This document shows positions 49,650 to 63,469 of a DNA stretch of 64,000 bases, one piece after another (the first letter of the stretch is position 1; the number at the start of each line of letters is the position of its first letter). Location: assembly GCF_000220395.1 (NCBI RefSeq), contig NW_004086430.1, forward strand, positions 1-64,000, given 5' to 3'. The notes beneath the pieces are model-generated. The model did not search any database. It saw only the letters and a program-made list of their open reading frames with translations, and was not told where the DNA came from. Position numbers and translations under genes: made by a program. This stretch comes from Ichthyophthirius multifiliis. Taxonomy: Eukaryota; Ciliophora; Oligohymenophorea; Hymenostomatida.

Positions 49650-49892
49650 TCAAAGATCTGGATTTTTTAATATTTCTTTAAGAAGATCTTAAAATTAATC
49701 GATTTTTTAATTATCATTTTAAATTTATTTTTCTTTTTAAACTATTTCTTATATGTCTTTAAGAAAATTTTGAATTAATAAATCACTATTTTTTAATTTT
49801 TGATTTGTATTATGATCGAAATTTTTCATTTGTAAAGAACATATATACTCAAATAATTAAAATAATACTGTTAGAATAATTAGCTTAATCAT
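49650..49892 (-). CDS. Very small secreted protein
   Basis: An 80-residue intronless frame. A signal peptide (MIKLIILTVLFQLFEYICS) is followed by a polar, helix-prone body with heptad-like spacing (NSDLLIQNFLKDIQEIVQKE; DQFQDLLKEILKNPDL). No Cys occurs after the signal peptide. It is not in a family I know. Composition and the clean signal sequence make it more likely real than chance. Confidence 0.55.
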
Positions 49893-50525
49893 TAGTAATG
49901 TTTTTAGCTTATAATATTAGAGTAAAATGTATTTTTATAAATATATATATTTATATATATATATATATATTTATTATTTAATTATATTTTGAATATTTAT
50001 AGAATGAAACAATAATAATTTAATTTTATATTTTTATATAATTATTTTAATAAAAACAAAATTTCTATATAATAAAATTTATATATATAAAATTATGTAT
50101 AAATTTTCAAATATTCTTTTTTTTTAAAAAAATTTCTAATATATTTTGCTATTTTTTAAATATTTATAATAAGATAATATATAAAAGAATTATTATTTTT
50201 TTTATATATTTTTTAAAATAAATATTAAATAATTAAATTAAAAACTATTTTTAAAATCTATAATATATTTTTTACACAGAAAAAAAAAATTCATTTAAAG
50301 AAATAAAAAACTTATTTTTTAATAAAATATTAATAATATAATATAAATATACATAAATAAATAAATAATATATTAAAATAATCAGCTATAATAGCATTAC
50401 TATTGAATATATTGAATTATTTTTTTTATATAAACAAAAAAATAATATTCTCACAAAATCATTTAATTGCTAATATATGAATTATTACTTTAATTTATTA
50501 AAATATATTAGTTTTTTTAATATAT

Positions 50526-50560
<35 letters not shown>

Positions 50561-50648
50561 TTTTATTTATTTATTTAAGTATTTTTTTTCATATTGTTAT
50601 ATAAAAAATAAATAAATATAACAAATCTACTTTTTTTTTTTTTTAATT
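49893..50648. other. AT-rich intergenic DNA with TA tracts
   Basis: TA tracts near 49948-49970 and 50521-50560. No supported gene. Confidence 0.6.
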
Positions 50649-51750
50649 TCAACTGCCAAATAAACTTGCGAAAAATCCTTTATTTTCTTACTAGTTTATT
50701 CTACTCATACTGTATATTTTACTTTCATCTTCTTCTTCTGGTGCTCTATTTAAATATGATCTTTTTTTTAAATTATTTATTAATTAATTATTATTTTTTT
50801 TAATTTTAATACTTTAATATTTTCAAAACTTTAACTAATTCTTATTTATTTGGTAATTCGTATATAATTGAAAATTTCTTATTATATTACTTATTTTATT
50901 TTATTTTTTTTTCAAATTAAAGTATATATAATTTTTTTCTTCTTACTTTATATGAAAACTCAAAGCCAAATCGATCATTTACAAAAGGAACAATATCAGT
51001 AATATCACACGCATATAAAATTAATATTTCTTAAATTGATTCTATATGGATGATATATTTTCCATATACATTTTTTCTTAATATCATTTATGAGTTTTAT
51101 TTAATATTACTATCTTTTTATGTTTATAATAAATCAAATCTTTAATAATATTCATTCTTTTTTTTATTATTATATGTTATATAAAAAAATATAAAAATAA
51201 AAGTATAAATTTTTATTACTTCTTTAACAATAATATCTTTACAATCTACAATATTACTTGAGATATTAAGATTATTATTACTTTATTAATTACTTATTCT
51301 TTAAAATGTGTGTATTTGTTTTTTATATATAAAATATATTTTACTATGAATTAATTTATATTTATGCTTAAAGTCTGTTTTAGACGTCTTAATTTTCTAA
51401 AGTAAGTTTTTAAATAAGTTAATCTTATTCTTCTATTTTACATTATAATTAAAAGTTCTTTTCTTAATATTCTTTATTTTAAGCATTTACGACATTTATT
51501 CTAGTATAAAGACTTTTAGATTCATCATCTTTTAAATTATTTTCATTTTATAATTAAAATTCTTTAATTTCGTAATTTCTATTTATAATTATTAAAAATA
51601 TATAAATATGTATTTATTAAAAGAAAAAAATATATATGTATATAATATATATTAAAATTAATAAAAAAAAATAAAAATGAAAACATAAAAACCTAAATTT
51701 TCAAAAATAAAAATATTTAAAGAAAATAAATATTAATTATATTAAAATAA

Positions 51751-51790
<40 letters not shown>

Positions 51791-53496
51791 CAAATTTTTA
51801 ATAGTGTTTTCTCTTTCTATAATAATTTTTTCTTTTAATTCATACTATTTTTGTATTTCTTCGCTATGGCTTTTTAACTTATATACTTCTTCTCGTAATT
51901 TTATGTTTTCTTCATTAATCTGTTGAAGCTATTCTTCATTTTTCTTTTAATTTTCAAGTTTTTAATTCAAATCAACGACTTTTTATTTTAATTCGCTGTT
52001 TTAATTTTTAAGTATTTCCTAGTTTTTTGCCAAATCCTAATTTATAGTTTCTAACAAATGTTAATTATATTTTTATTGACTTATAGAACTTCTTTAAGTT
52101 TATTATTAAGAATCTCTTTTATTTTAGAATTCTTTTTAATATTCTATATATGATAATAATTATTAATAACAATTTAAAAGTTCTTAATTATTTTAATCTT
52201 TTTCCAATTAATTTATTTTATTTTGAATAAATTCTTAAGAATAATTTTAACTATTTTATATCTTAATTTATTAATTTTCATTATTTTCTTATAAAGCTTC
52301 ATTTTAAATTTGAATGAAATTAGATTCTCTTAATTAACAATTTTACAAAGTATTTCTTAATTAGTTTCTTTCATCTGTTATTTCTTAAATTTATTGTTTA
52401 AGTTTTATTAAATTTTATTTATTTTCCAAACAAATTTTTTCATTTTATTCCTATTCTTCTTTTTGCTTTAGTAATAAATCTTCTATTTATTCCTTTTATA
52501 ATTTAATTAAATTTTGAAAATTTTATAAATCTTATTTTAATAATTTTATTTATATATCTAATTATTGATTTTCGTTTTCGAGTTATTTATTATTTTCTTT
52601 GATTAATTTTAAGGAACTTTCATTTATTTATTCATTATTTAAATTATTTTTGATTATTTATTCTTTTTTTTCAATTTCTTCTTGTAACGTTTGCATTTTA
52701 GAGTTAAAATATATTACTTATGAGTTTTTTTCAGTTTATAATTATTCGATTTTTTTGACATATAAATTGATTATCTTACTTTTTTAATTTTAACTTTTAT
52801 TTCTTTCTTTTTTATTGACTCTTTTATTTTATTCTAATTAATTTTAATTTTATATATTTTTTATTACTCTTTTTAATTGTTTTATTTTGCACTCTTTATT
52901 TCTTATTCTAATCTATAAATTATTTAATATAATTTATCTGCTTATTATTGTTTAACTATTGTATTTTCGGATTTACTAGCTGAATTATCCAAAGGATTTA
53001 TTTAAAATTTACTTTTTTATTTATAAAAATATTGCATTATTATAATTACTTTAATTGAATTTTATAATGTTCATTTTTTTTAAATCAAGTAAATCACTAC
53101 CACTTTTTTAATTGTTTTTTAAAAGTTTTTTATCTGTTATTAATTAGGAGATATGTATTTAGAAAATCCTTATGCTAGCATTTTTGGGACTGAAAGAAGT
53201 TCTTTTTATTTAGTTTATCCATTTTACTTTTTGTTAATTAAGAATATATATTATAAAATATAAATTATTTTTATTACTTTAATTTCATCATCTTATGAAT
53301 TTTTTCGATCTTTTGAATTTTTGCTTGTATTAGATTATTTTCTACCTTATATTTTAATGATGAGAATAATTATTTAATTTATTTTTTAATAAAAAACATA
53401 TTTATAAACAATTTAGATTTTTATATAAATTAAAAAACTACTTTGTTCATTATTTGGATTTTTAATGTCTTATATAATTTAATCTTATTCAATCAT
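50649..53496 (-). CDS. Long coiled-coil protein with a small C-terminal globular region
   Basis: The first exon (MIEQDQIIQDIKNPNNEQ) starts at 53496. A Ser/Asn/Lys-rich exon follows, then a long exon (about 51790-53015) of nearly uninterrupted coiled coil (for example NFQNLIKLQKEQIEDLLLKQ; EENIKLREEVYKLKSHSEEI). Further exons continue the coil (KIEEQDQLIQKLTLENQDVQ). The last ones carry a different, globular part: NVYGKYIIHIESIQEILILY, then VPFVNDRFGFEFSYK and YNKKFSIIYELPNKQELVKV, ending NKGFFASLFGS. The architecture suggests a Golgi tether, centrosomal or ciliary scaffold; I cannot place it. GT..TAG/AAG introns of 40-170 bases separate the exons, one including the TA tract at 51757-51786. 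Confidence 0.65.
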
Positions 53497-54081
53497 TTTA
53501 TTATAGAATTTTATTTTATTTTTTTTTAAAAAAATAATACTATGTTATTTTTTTATATAAATAAAAAACTAAATATAATTAAACTAAAATAAAATATTAT
53601 AAATGTTTTAATTTTTTATTAAAAATTAATGAATAAAATAAAAAAAAAATTAAATTATTTCTTATAAATAAAAAATATTAATAAATTATTTAAAAGTTAT
53701 TTTTTTTGGTTTTTTTGTACTTTGAAAAAAAAAAAAATATTTTATTATATTATATTTTTGTATAAAATGTATAAATATTCAATAATTTAATTATATTTTA
53801 AGTTAATAGTACTTAATTTATAATTTTTATAATATTTTATACATTGTTTTTATAGAGATAATTAAATCAACTACAAAAAATATTAAATTATTAAATATAA
53901 ATATATAAATATTTTAAAAAAAATTCTATTAAAATTATAACAATTTTTTAAAAATTTTTATTAAATAAATAAATTAATATAGATCTTTTTATTATTATTA
54001 TTTACATATTTTATATAAATTAAAATATTTAATAAAACATTAAAAAAAAAAAATATTAATAAAAAAAGTAATAAAAAATAA
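53497..54081. other. AT-rich intergenic DNA
   Basis: Between two minus-strand genes. No supported feature. Confidence 0.6.
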
Positions 54082-55479
54082 TCATAATTTTCCTTAAATT
54101 AACTATTAAGTAATTTAATATCTATAATATTTCATATCTTCTTATTCGATCCAATATTCTAAACCATTAATTCCTTGACTTTTGTAAAAAATCCCTTTAA
54201 GCATGAAAACTCCACAATCATATCCATTTTTTTAAACTCCAGTATCTTATATTTCTAATGTATAAGTTTAAAAAGGACACATTTCTTTTAGCATATCATC
54301 TATTGGAAGTAAATATTAAATGTAATCTTTTTAACTATTTTTTAATGAATCATAATATATTATTTATCTTGTTTCATTATTTAATTCTGCGAAAACCCAA
54401 TGGTTAGAATTAATATTCATAGGAATAAATACTTATTTATCTTTATTAAAATTTACCTTAGTATATATAATTATTATTATTATATTTTTATAATATATAT
54501 ATATATTTTTACATTATTTTTATTGAGGATTCTTTGAATTTTTTTCCAATTTCTTGAATATAGTTCTGGATAAAAAAAGTATTAAAAATAAAGTAAGAAG
54601 ATTCTTTTAAATTAATCTAATATAAGCATTTATTACTTCATCATTAAGCCAATTATAGCCACTTAAAGTCTATAAATTAGAAAAACTTAATTTTTCATAA
54701 AAAAATTAATTTTCGACAGCCAAATCGTTTAAGGAGAATTTTCTTTAAAATATTTCTTCGATTTTACGGACTTGTTCAAGTTCGAATTTCGAAAAGTATT
54801 TTTTCTATTTTTAGGTTTTTAAGTCGTATATTTCGTTTAGATAAATCATTAATTTTCTAATTTTTCGTTTATTTTTATTGGAAGATCTTTTTGGGAACTT
54901 TTTCTTTGTTTTTATAAAAATCTAGTTGAATATTTAAGAATTTCTCTTCTAAGCTTTTGAGGTCTATATTGACTAAATCATCTGTTATTTATTTAAATTC
55001 CATTAAAGTATCAGATATTGAAAATTAAGAGTTTTAATTTATATTTAAATTTGAGTTATTATTTATTTATATATTATAAGAATTATTAATTATTGATTTA
55101 TTTTCTTTTTATTTCTCATCGCTACTATATATGAATATTATTTCTTCTTTATTTATTTTCTTATTTGTTTTTTGATTCTAAGGAGGTGATTTTAAAGGTG
55201 ATTTCTTTTTTTAAATAATTATTTTTTATTAGTTTAAAAATTATGAGTTTTGCTTCGATATTTCTCTTTCGTTTAAAATATTTTAATACTTAACGGGAAT
55301 CATTTTATATTCATTATAATCTAATTCACTTATTGAACTTTCTACTCTATTTTTTGTTTGTTTTAATTTTATTTGTTTAATAAATTTTATATTATTTTAA
55401 ATAAAAACCTTTTTCTTTTTCGTGAACCTAACAAATTTACTATTGAATCAAATAATGTATCTAAAAATTTTGATTTCAT
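54082..55479 (-). CDS. Ulp1/SENP-type SUMO protease (C48 cysteine peptidase)
   Basis: The catalytic C-terminal part is clear: GYNWLNDEVINAYIRLIQ, then VFIPMNINSNHWVFAELN (catalytic His), QIIYYDSLKN (Asp) and NGYDCGVFMLKGIF (Cys nucleophile), ending at TGA 54082. This is the C48 triad order. The enzyme cleaves SUMO or a related modifier from proteins or processes its precursor. The N-terminal half (from MKSKFLDTLFDSIVNLLGSR) is basic and disordered with Asn/Ser runs and one intron of about 63 bases near 55355-55415. Near 54,930 the frame must change by one in an A-run. Another intron with a TA tract interrupts the core at about 54460-54530. Confidence 0.85.
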
Positions 55480-56203
55480 TTTATTTCAGATTTTTTTTTA
55501 AAAAAAGCTTTATTTATTTTGATATATTAATTAACTTTTTTATTTTTTATTATTTCACTTTATATTATTTATTATATGATATTTTTAATATAAATTTTAT
55601 ATTTTAAATGAACCAAAAAAATATTTATACAAAAAAATTTTGATTTATAAAAAAAATTAAAATTTATAACATTTTTCTTTAATAGATAAATTAGATTAAA
55701 ATAGTATATTTTATAATAATAACTCTTATAATTTAATATTATAATAAGGTAAAATTGAAATAATGAACATAGATTATATATTAAAATGAAAATATAATTA
55801 AAATTTATTTTAAATTTAAAAAATAATATATAAAAAAACAAAAAAATTATAACAATTATATTAGTTTTTATTTTATTTAATAAAAAGTATTATTATTAAA
55901 TTTTATTAAAAAAATAAATATAATAATTATTAATTTTTAATTATAAAGATAAGATTAAATATTTATAAATATAGAATATTTTTAAAAAATAAAAAATATA
56001 ATAAAAAAAATAAAAATTATTTAAAAAATATCTTTTATATAGTAATAATTAAAACTAAAATAATAGAAAAATATATAAATAAATATGAACGTAATTTATA
56101 ATATATATAAATATATAAAAAATAAAAATATAAATATAAATATTTATAAATATATAATTATTTATATATATACATATATTTAATAAATTAATATAATAAA
56201 AAA
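55480..56203. other. Divergent AT-rich intergenic DNA
   Basis: Between the Ulp1-type gene (minus) and the COG7-like gene (plus). A/T only; it must hold both promoters. No motif stood out. Confidence 0.6.
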
Positions 56204-56992
56204 ATGGAATAAGCTTTACTAAGTCCCGATTTCGATCCAAAGAAATGGTTATAAAACGAACTCAATAGAATGAATTAAGAACATTAATCTGAAGTTGATA
56301 AAATTGTATTAAACACAGAACCAGATTTTTAATTTTAATCTACTGATATGCAATTAACTGAAATATTATTTAATGTAAAATTTTTGTAATAAAAATGTGA
56401 GGAAGAATTATTGGATTATTAATAGAAAATATTTCAGAATCAAAACAATATTATATAGAAATAATAAAATATTATTTAGAATGTTATTTCTATTGAAAAT
56501 TTTCTTTAGTAGAATCCATAAACGAAATTAATTTAGAACATAAATTTAAATAATTAAGTATTTAATGAAATTCTGGAAATCATATAGTTTAAAAGTAAAC
56601 TTACGCATTCTTTGGATATTATTGACTCTATTATTTAACTAGATTTTCATATGGAGGAAATTAAAGGTATTTTAGAAGAAAATAATTACTAAGATTTGGT
56701 AAAAAAATGTTTATAGTTGAGTGAAACTTTAAATTTATTAATTTAATTGCCCAAAATTAACCCTAATTATGAAAAAGCGGAAATTATAATGAATTTAATT
56801 TGTAATTATGTGGTTGGAAACATATAAGAAATTCTAAATTAAAATGATAAAATTGCAGAAAAAATGCAAAAATGTTATGATGTTTTAAGCATTTTAAAAA
56901 AAGAAAATTTGTTTTAAGAAACTCTTAATAATATTTAATTAAATTTAAAGTAAAAAAGCGAACTTACATAGTTTTTTGAAGATAATTAATGA
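56204..56992 (+). CDS. COG7-like N-terminal protein (conserved oligomeric Golgi complex), short
   Basis: An intronless 262-residue frame. It begins with the COG7-type lead DFDPKKWLQNELNR (human has DFDVKEWINAAFR). A helical region follows with LTEILFNVKFLQQKCEEELL, FKSKLTHSLDIIDSIIQLDF and LVKKCLQLSETLNLLIQLPK, which parallels the first 220 residues of COG7 (helical tether bundle, vesicle-Golgi docking). Full-length COG7 is near 770 residues, so two thirds is absent. The TGA at 56990-56992 is clean and the next recognisable coding frame belongs to an RCC1 protein. Either this lineage has a short form, or the rest lies elsewhere. Confidence 0.5.
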
Positions 56993-57197
56993 ATATGATT
57001 TGTTCTTTTTTTTTTTTAATATATATAAATAAATAAATAAATATATTTACCAATAAAAACTTAATTATGCGTTAATAATAAAACGAAAAATAAAAATAAA
57101 AAATTATTTCAAATGTAAATAATAATAATTTGAAAAAGAAACAAAAAAAACTTATTTAAATGTAAATTAATTAAATTTGAAAATAAATATAGAAAAA

Positions 57198-59870
57198 ATG
57201 ACTTCAGGTTTTTTTTTTTTTTTTCCCAATTAAATATATTAAAAAACTATAAACATAAAAATTTAGTTTATTATTTTGGTATTTAATCAATAGCTCCAAT
57301 ATGTGATAATAATTATAATTTATCAGACGTGTATTTCTATAATTAAATCATATATAACTATATTTTATTATTTTAAATGATAAATAACAATTATAAATAA
57401 AAAGTATAAAATATGTAAACTTTAATCCTTAATTATTAATTTAGTTTGATAATGAAGTAGAAAAAATAGAATATAATTATTATATTTAAATGATGAAACA
57501 TATAGAAATTTAAAAATTGAAATTTTAAAAAGTTTTTTGTGGACATAAAACTATATTTTTAATTGATGGTTCATTATTTTATTTTATTTTTTTAAAAAAA
57601 AATAGTAAAAATAAAAAAAAAATTAGATAAAACTGAATTATGGACTTTCGGATCAGGAATTTTAGGTTAATTAGGAATTGATAGAATAAAATTTTGTTAA
57701 AATAAACCTTTTAATATAAGTAAATTAACTGATAAACATTTTAGTTAAATTGCAGTTAGTTCTACACATACTGTTGGAATATCAAGTATTTTTCATTTAA
57801 ATATATTTTAATATATTTTTAAAACAAAAAGCTCAAAAAAAGTTGTTTGGATGGGGCTCAACAGAATTTTGTTCTTTAGGTTTTTTTATAAAAATATATA
57901 TATATATATAAGTTTTCTATATAAAAAAATATTATATATATATATATATATTATAATATTTTTTATTTTTTTTTATAAATATAAAAAGGTGAATTAACAG
58001 ATTAAAAATTAAAATTATCTGTAGAAAAAATTAAAAAGAAATAATTCTTAAAAAATAAAGATATTAAAGATATAATGTATATTTACTTCAAAATAATTTT
58101 TTTATTAAAAAAAGATAAATTGAATTTGAACATGTCGCATGTAGTGATCATTTCACATTAATAGTATTTATATTAATAATTAAATATTATTTAAATTTCT
58201 TATTTAATAAAAATTTAAGGTAATGAATAATAAACTATTTTCTTTTGGAAAAGAAGATTTTTGTAAACTAAAATTAAATATTTAATAATTTTTATAAAAC
58301 AAAAATTACAATAAAAAGCAAGATTAGGATTAGGTTAAATTAATATAAAACATACTGAAAAACCTGTTTAAATAAAAATTACTCCTAAAGTATAAATAAA
58401 TATTTATTTTAATTAAATTAAAAAGAAATAAATTATATTAATTAAATTATAGAAATTAAAAAATTCATAAAAATAAAATAGTTAATAAAAATATAAGGAA
58501 TAGCTTGTGGGAAAAACCATTGTTTAATGTGGAATTAAGCTGGTTAAATATATTCATGGGGAGACGGTACATATGGTAAATTAGGACATTCAAGTGTTAA
58601 TGGGAGTTATAATTACATGGTGGCAGAACCTTAACTAGTAAATATATATAAACATATTTTTTTTTTAATTAGAAATATAGATAAAATCCTTATAAGAGCA
58701 TAAGATTATATAGGCAAGCTGTGGTTATAGTCATTCTTGTGCAATTACATTTAAAGGATAAATATACACATGGGGAAAAACTATATATAATATGAATGAA
58801 TAAAAAAACTAAGAAAATTAAGTTTAAAAAAAATATATATTTATAAATATCTATATAATATTATTATTTTTTTAAAAAAAGGATTATTTAAGACCTAAAG
58901 TAATAACAGGGTATTTCAAAAGTTCAAAAAAAAATTAATCCTGTAGTATATTTGTAAAAATATCTTCTTATGGCAATTAAAATGCAGCTATTGATTAAAA
59001 AGGATTTTTGTACACATGGGGATAAAAGTATAAATATATTTTTTTTAAATAAAAATATATATATATATATGCATTTTAATTACTTTTATAATAAATAGCA
59101 ATCATAATTGTTTAGGGCATTAAGAATCAATTGATTATAATTATCCTTTATGTTTAGAAGAATTTAATTAGATGTAAGTAATAGATGTTGGTTGTGGAAA
59201 GAATTTTACAGTTGTTATTTGTAAAAAAACATAAAATAACTAATTAGCATATAAAAACTTGATATAATTTAGGGAAAAAATACTTAATAATGCACAATAA
59301 AATATTAATAAAATTAAATAATTTTACGAAAAGAAATTAAATAAAGGCTTTAATTCTTATAAAACTTAAGATATTTTTATTCGTAAAAGTAAGTCTTTAC
59401 ATAAAATTCCTGAATTTAATACAAATTCAGTAGAAAAAAGAAATTAAGATATTACTAAGTCATATTATAATATAAATTTTCAATAATAAAATAAATAAAA
59501 ACAGTTTAAAACAAAAGATAAATATAAATAACAATAATTTTCTAATAAAATTAAAAATGATGGATATAAAATTTTATAAACTTAAGATATAAAACACTTA
59601 TTTAGTCATTAAATGTATATTTTTTTAATAAAAAAAATATTATATATGTTTATATATTTAGTGAAATGAATATTAAAGATAGAAAATATAGTCATTAAAA
59701 TATAAAAAATAAAGTTAAAAATTAGAATATATAGAAAACATTTTAAATCAATGTAAATAAATTGAATTCGATTAAGTTTAAGATATGATAAATAAAAAAT
59801 ATGATGATTTTGAATTTTATTAAGATAATTAAAATAATTTTTCAAAAATTCATTATTATCCAGTAGTAAG
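57198..59870 (+). CDS. RCC1-repeat (beta-propeller) protein
   Basis: Many short exons with AT-only introns. RCC1 signatures recur: VYYFGIQSIAPICDNNYNLS, KVFCGHKTIFLIDG, ELWTFGSGILGQLGIDR, IAVSSTHTVGISS, KKLFGWGSTEFCSLG, HVACSDHFTLI, IYSWGDGTYGKLGHSSVNGS, AAIDQKGFLYTWGQ and IDVGCGKNFTVVICKK. The family forms a seven-bladed propeller; members act as Ran guanine exchange factors or as domains of larger regulators. A charged coiled-coil follows (NLIQFREKILNNAQQNINKI). Exon 1 is ten bases (MTS plus one base) before an intron at about 57208-57269. Some exon joins are uncertain because of homopolymers. The downstream coiled-coil block may be the same gene. Confidence 0.75.
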
Positions 59871-59999
59871 TAATGAAAATATTTTTATTAATATCTTAAT
59901 ATAATAATAAATAAATATATAAATATTTATAAAATATATATATAATATATATATAAATATATTTTTTTATTATTTTATTATTTATTTTACAAAATAAAG

Positions 60000-62353
60000 A
60001 TTAAACAGTACAAAATTAAGAAAAATAAAAATAAAATAATAATAATTAAACCTAAATTTAAAAAAATTAAATTAATGGAATTATTTTTAAAGAAGAAAAT
60101 TACCAAGAAGAAATTAATTAGATATATAAAAAATTTAAAATGTAAAATTAAGTCCATGAAAAAATAGAATTTATAAAAATATAAGAGAAAGTAATTTTGC
60201 ATACAGTAATAAAAGTAAAATTATAGCGACATAAGATGTTAGAAAATAGTATAAAAATAAAATATTATATTTATATATATATATATAAATATATAAATAT
60301 ATAAATATATTTAAATATATTTAATTATATTTTAATTATTAGTTTTAGTCTTTAAAATAAGAAATAAAAAAAAAATTTAAAGAAATTTTAAAAAATATAA
60401 AAAGTATATTTAAATTATCTCTCTTTGAAAAATAATTAGTTAAATCTTAAAAATAAGAATTTTAATCTTAAAAATATTCGAATTCTCCTTCAAATATATA
60501 GAATAATTCTATTTTCTGCAATTAAAATTAATTTCGTTCTTAATAGTTTTCTAAATTCAAATCTTTTTCTCTCTACGTATCATAATAATAATCAATTTTT
60601 TTTATTTTATTTTTTAAAAAATAGCCTGATTAATATAATTCCTAATATCAAGATTAAGTTAAATCATAAGTGTAAAAATAAATATAAATCTTATAAGTTC
60701 AATAAAGGAAGAAAGATATGAAAGAAAAATAGTATTTTTACTTTTTTAAACATATTAATATATAATTATATTTTAATTAAAATTTATTATTCTAAAAGAA
60801 AATAAAATTAATTAAATTAAATACAAGATTAATCTGAAAATACTAAACTTATATAAATACAAAGTTTTTTAAAATAATGTTAATTATCAGCAATATAAAA
60901 TTGGATGATTTATTTGAATATAGAAAGTTTTATTTATTATATTTATTAGTCTATAGAAGCATGTACTTATTATTATTTTTATTTTTTTAAAATATATTAT
61001 AGATAAAAATCATAAAATAAATACGTTTTATTAAATATAAAAGATTAAAATGATATAAAGAAGATTTTAAAAAAAGAAGGTATATAAAAGAAACATTTTT
61101 TTGTATTTTTAAATTATTTAAAAAATAGATTTTTAAAAAGATAAATTAATTATCATTTTAATAAAAAAATATTTTGCAAAGATTTTTAACTTAATTAAAA
61201 TAAAAATTTGAATAGAAAAGATTTGAATAAAATGCAAGAAAAATAGTTTTGTTTTTTATTTATTAAAAATTAACAATAAAAATACAATTAAAACTTTATA
61301 AATTAAAAAATTAAATTATAGAATGTTAAATAATTGCAAAAAAAGCTTTAAAATGTATTCAATATTAAAAAAAATATTTAATTAAAATTTGGGATTCTCA
61401 TATTATTTTAGTATAAAATTTTAAACAAAAATAAAAAAAATCAATTTAAAAATAAAAATAGAAAAATAAAATTCTTTAAAACGATTCAATTATATAAGAT
61501 AATGAATAAAATTAAAAATTAAAAGATAACCTTTTAAAATAATTCGGAGCCTAAAAAATAGACTTAAATTAAGAAAATGCTTAAATTATATATTCATATT
61601 AAGATTTTTTACAAATAGAATATAAATAATAAAAATTTAAATAAAATAAAATAGAAAATTAAGTTTTTTAATAGCCATAATCTTTCAAAATCGATAATAT
61701 ATTGTATTAATTGTATATATATTTATAATTATTTTTATTTAAATAAAATAAAAAGAAAAATTCCTTTAAAAAAAAAATTTAATAATAAAAAATTGAACTC
61801 TAAAACGTATAAAATTCTTATTATAGTGAAAAGGAAATTTAAGAAAATTAAACAATTAAATATTTAGAATCATAAGATAATTTAGAAAATAATATTAAAG
61901 AATCTTAGGAAAATTTAGAAATTAATATAAAAGAAACTGAAAAAATAATTTAAAAATATAATGCATATAAAAAAAATAATAGTAATAATTTTGATATTTA
62001 ATAATCATTTTTACCTTATAGTTTGCATAGAAATAATATAAGTTTTTCAATTTAATATTAAATTAATATTGGGAAAATATATAATAATAAATAAGCTATG
62101 TAAATAGCTGTGTAAGCAGAAGGAAAAATAAAACTTAAAATAATAGAATAAATATTAAAATAAATAAAAATTAATTATAGGCAATAAAAAGAAATAGTAA
62201 TTAAATTTTTTTAACAAAAAAAATATTATCATTAAAAAAAATAAGTATAAAATAAAACTTAAAAAATTTATTGAAGAAAATAAAAAAGAAATAAATTTAG
62301 AAAGAGTTAGATTACTCTTGATAACTCCAAATTAAACATTAAAACAATTTTGA
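60000..62353 (+). CDS. Coiled-coil, Gln/Asn-rich coding block (continuation of the RCC1 gene or a separate gene)
   Basis: Protein-like segments in order: FKEENYQEEINQIYKKFKMQ, IFKLSLFEKQLVKSQKQEFQ, QKIDLNQENAQIIYSYQDFL, IKESQENLEINIKETEKIIQ, FLPYSLHRNNISFSIQYQIN, and LERVRLLLITPNQTLKQF ending at TGA 62351-62353. Short A/T introns intervene (one covers 60255-60340). No ATG with a convincing first exon was found, and a donor-like GTAAGT near 59866 points this way, so it may be the C-terminal scaffold region of the RCC1 protein. No known domain is visible. Confidence 0.5.
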
Positions 62354-63400
62354 ATTAAAAGTTAAAAATAAAATAATTTTTAAATAGATATATATATATA
62401 TATATATAAATATATAAATATATAAATATATAAATATTTAAAGTCCTTTAAATATAGATTATTTACCTTTTTAAAATCTCATTGTTTAAATTGCAAAAAA
62501 TATGTAAAATTCTCCCTCATAACCTTAATTAAAATTATATATAAATCATTAATAATTTATTAATTATTTTAATAAATATTATATAAATCTAAAAAAGAAA
62601 TTTTAATAATTATAATTTATAAATATATTGTAAAAGTAAAAAAATTGAATATATTTTTAATTTATATTTTGTAATTATTAAAAACATTATTAAAATAACA
62701 ACACTAAACAAAATATTAATTTTTTAATATAATATATTTATATAAAATGATAAATATATCTTTTTAATTATATTTATTTTTTTTTTTTATTTATAATTAA
62801 ATAAAAAATTTGAAATATTATATTTTATTAATTAATCTTTATTTTTTATTATTCTGATTATAAATTAATATATAATTTTTTAAAAAAATTTTAGAATGTT
62901 TTTTTTTATTATTTTTTAATGTAGTGTATTTATATTTCAAATTTATTAATCTAATAATACCTAATTTTTTTATACATATCTTATTTTCATCTTAGAAAAT
63001 TATTAAAATTTTATTAAAGTTCATTATAATAATTTGTGTATAAAAAACATAATTATTATTATTATATTCATAATATAAGGCTTACATAAGCGTAAATAAA
63101 TTTAATATATGTAAATTCTAAATAATTATAAATCTATTAATATTAATATTTGTTTTCTTTATTTTTCTTTATTTTTTTAAAAACTAAATCATTAAAATTA
63201 AAAAAGCTGTTATTTATTTTTTATCTTTTTGTTTTGATTAATATTTTTTTAAAAACAATCATATATAAATTAATTAATCTTTAAAATAATATAAACATAT
63301 ATTACATTTTAGAATTAATTATATTAAATTTTCTGATATTTTTAATTTATTTTCTCATTTATTGAAAATTGTGTTTAAAATAAAAAAATGAAATATATAT
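62354..63400. other. AT-rich intergenic DNA
   Basis: TA tracts near 62388-62440 and A/T elsewhere. No supported feature. Confidence 0.6.
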
Positions 63401-63411
63401 ATATATGTATA

Positions 63412-63447
<36 letters not shown>
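63389..63447. repeat. (TA)n microsatellite, interrupted
   Basis: Long TA tract with a few interruptions at the 3' side of the partial gene at the right edge. Confidence 0.85.
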
Positions 63448-63452
<5 letters not shown>

Positions 63453-63469
63453 AAAATTTATTATAGAAA

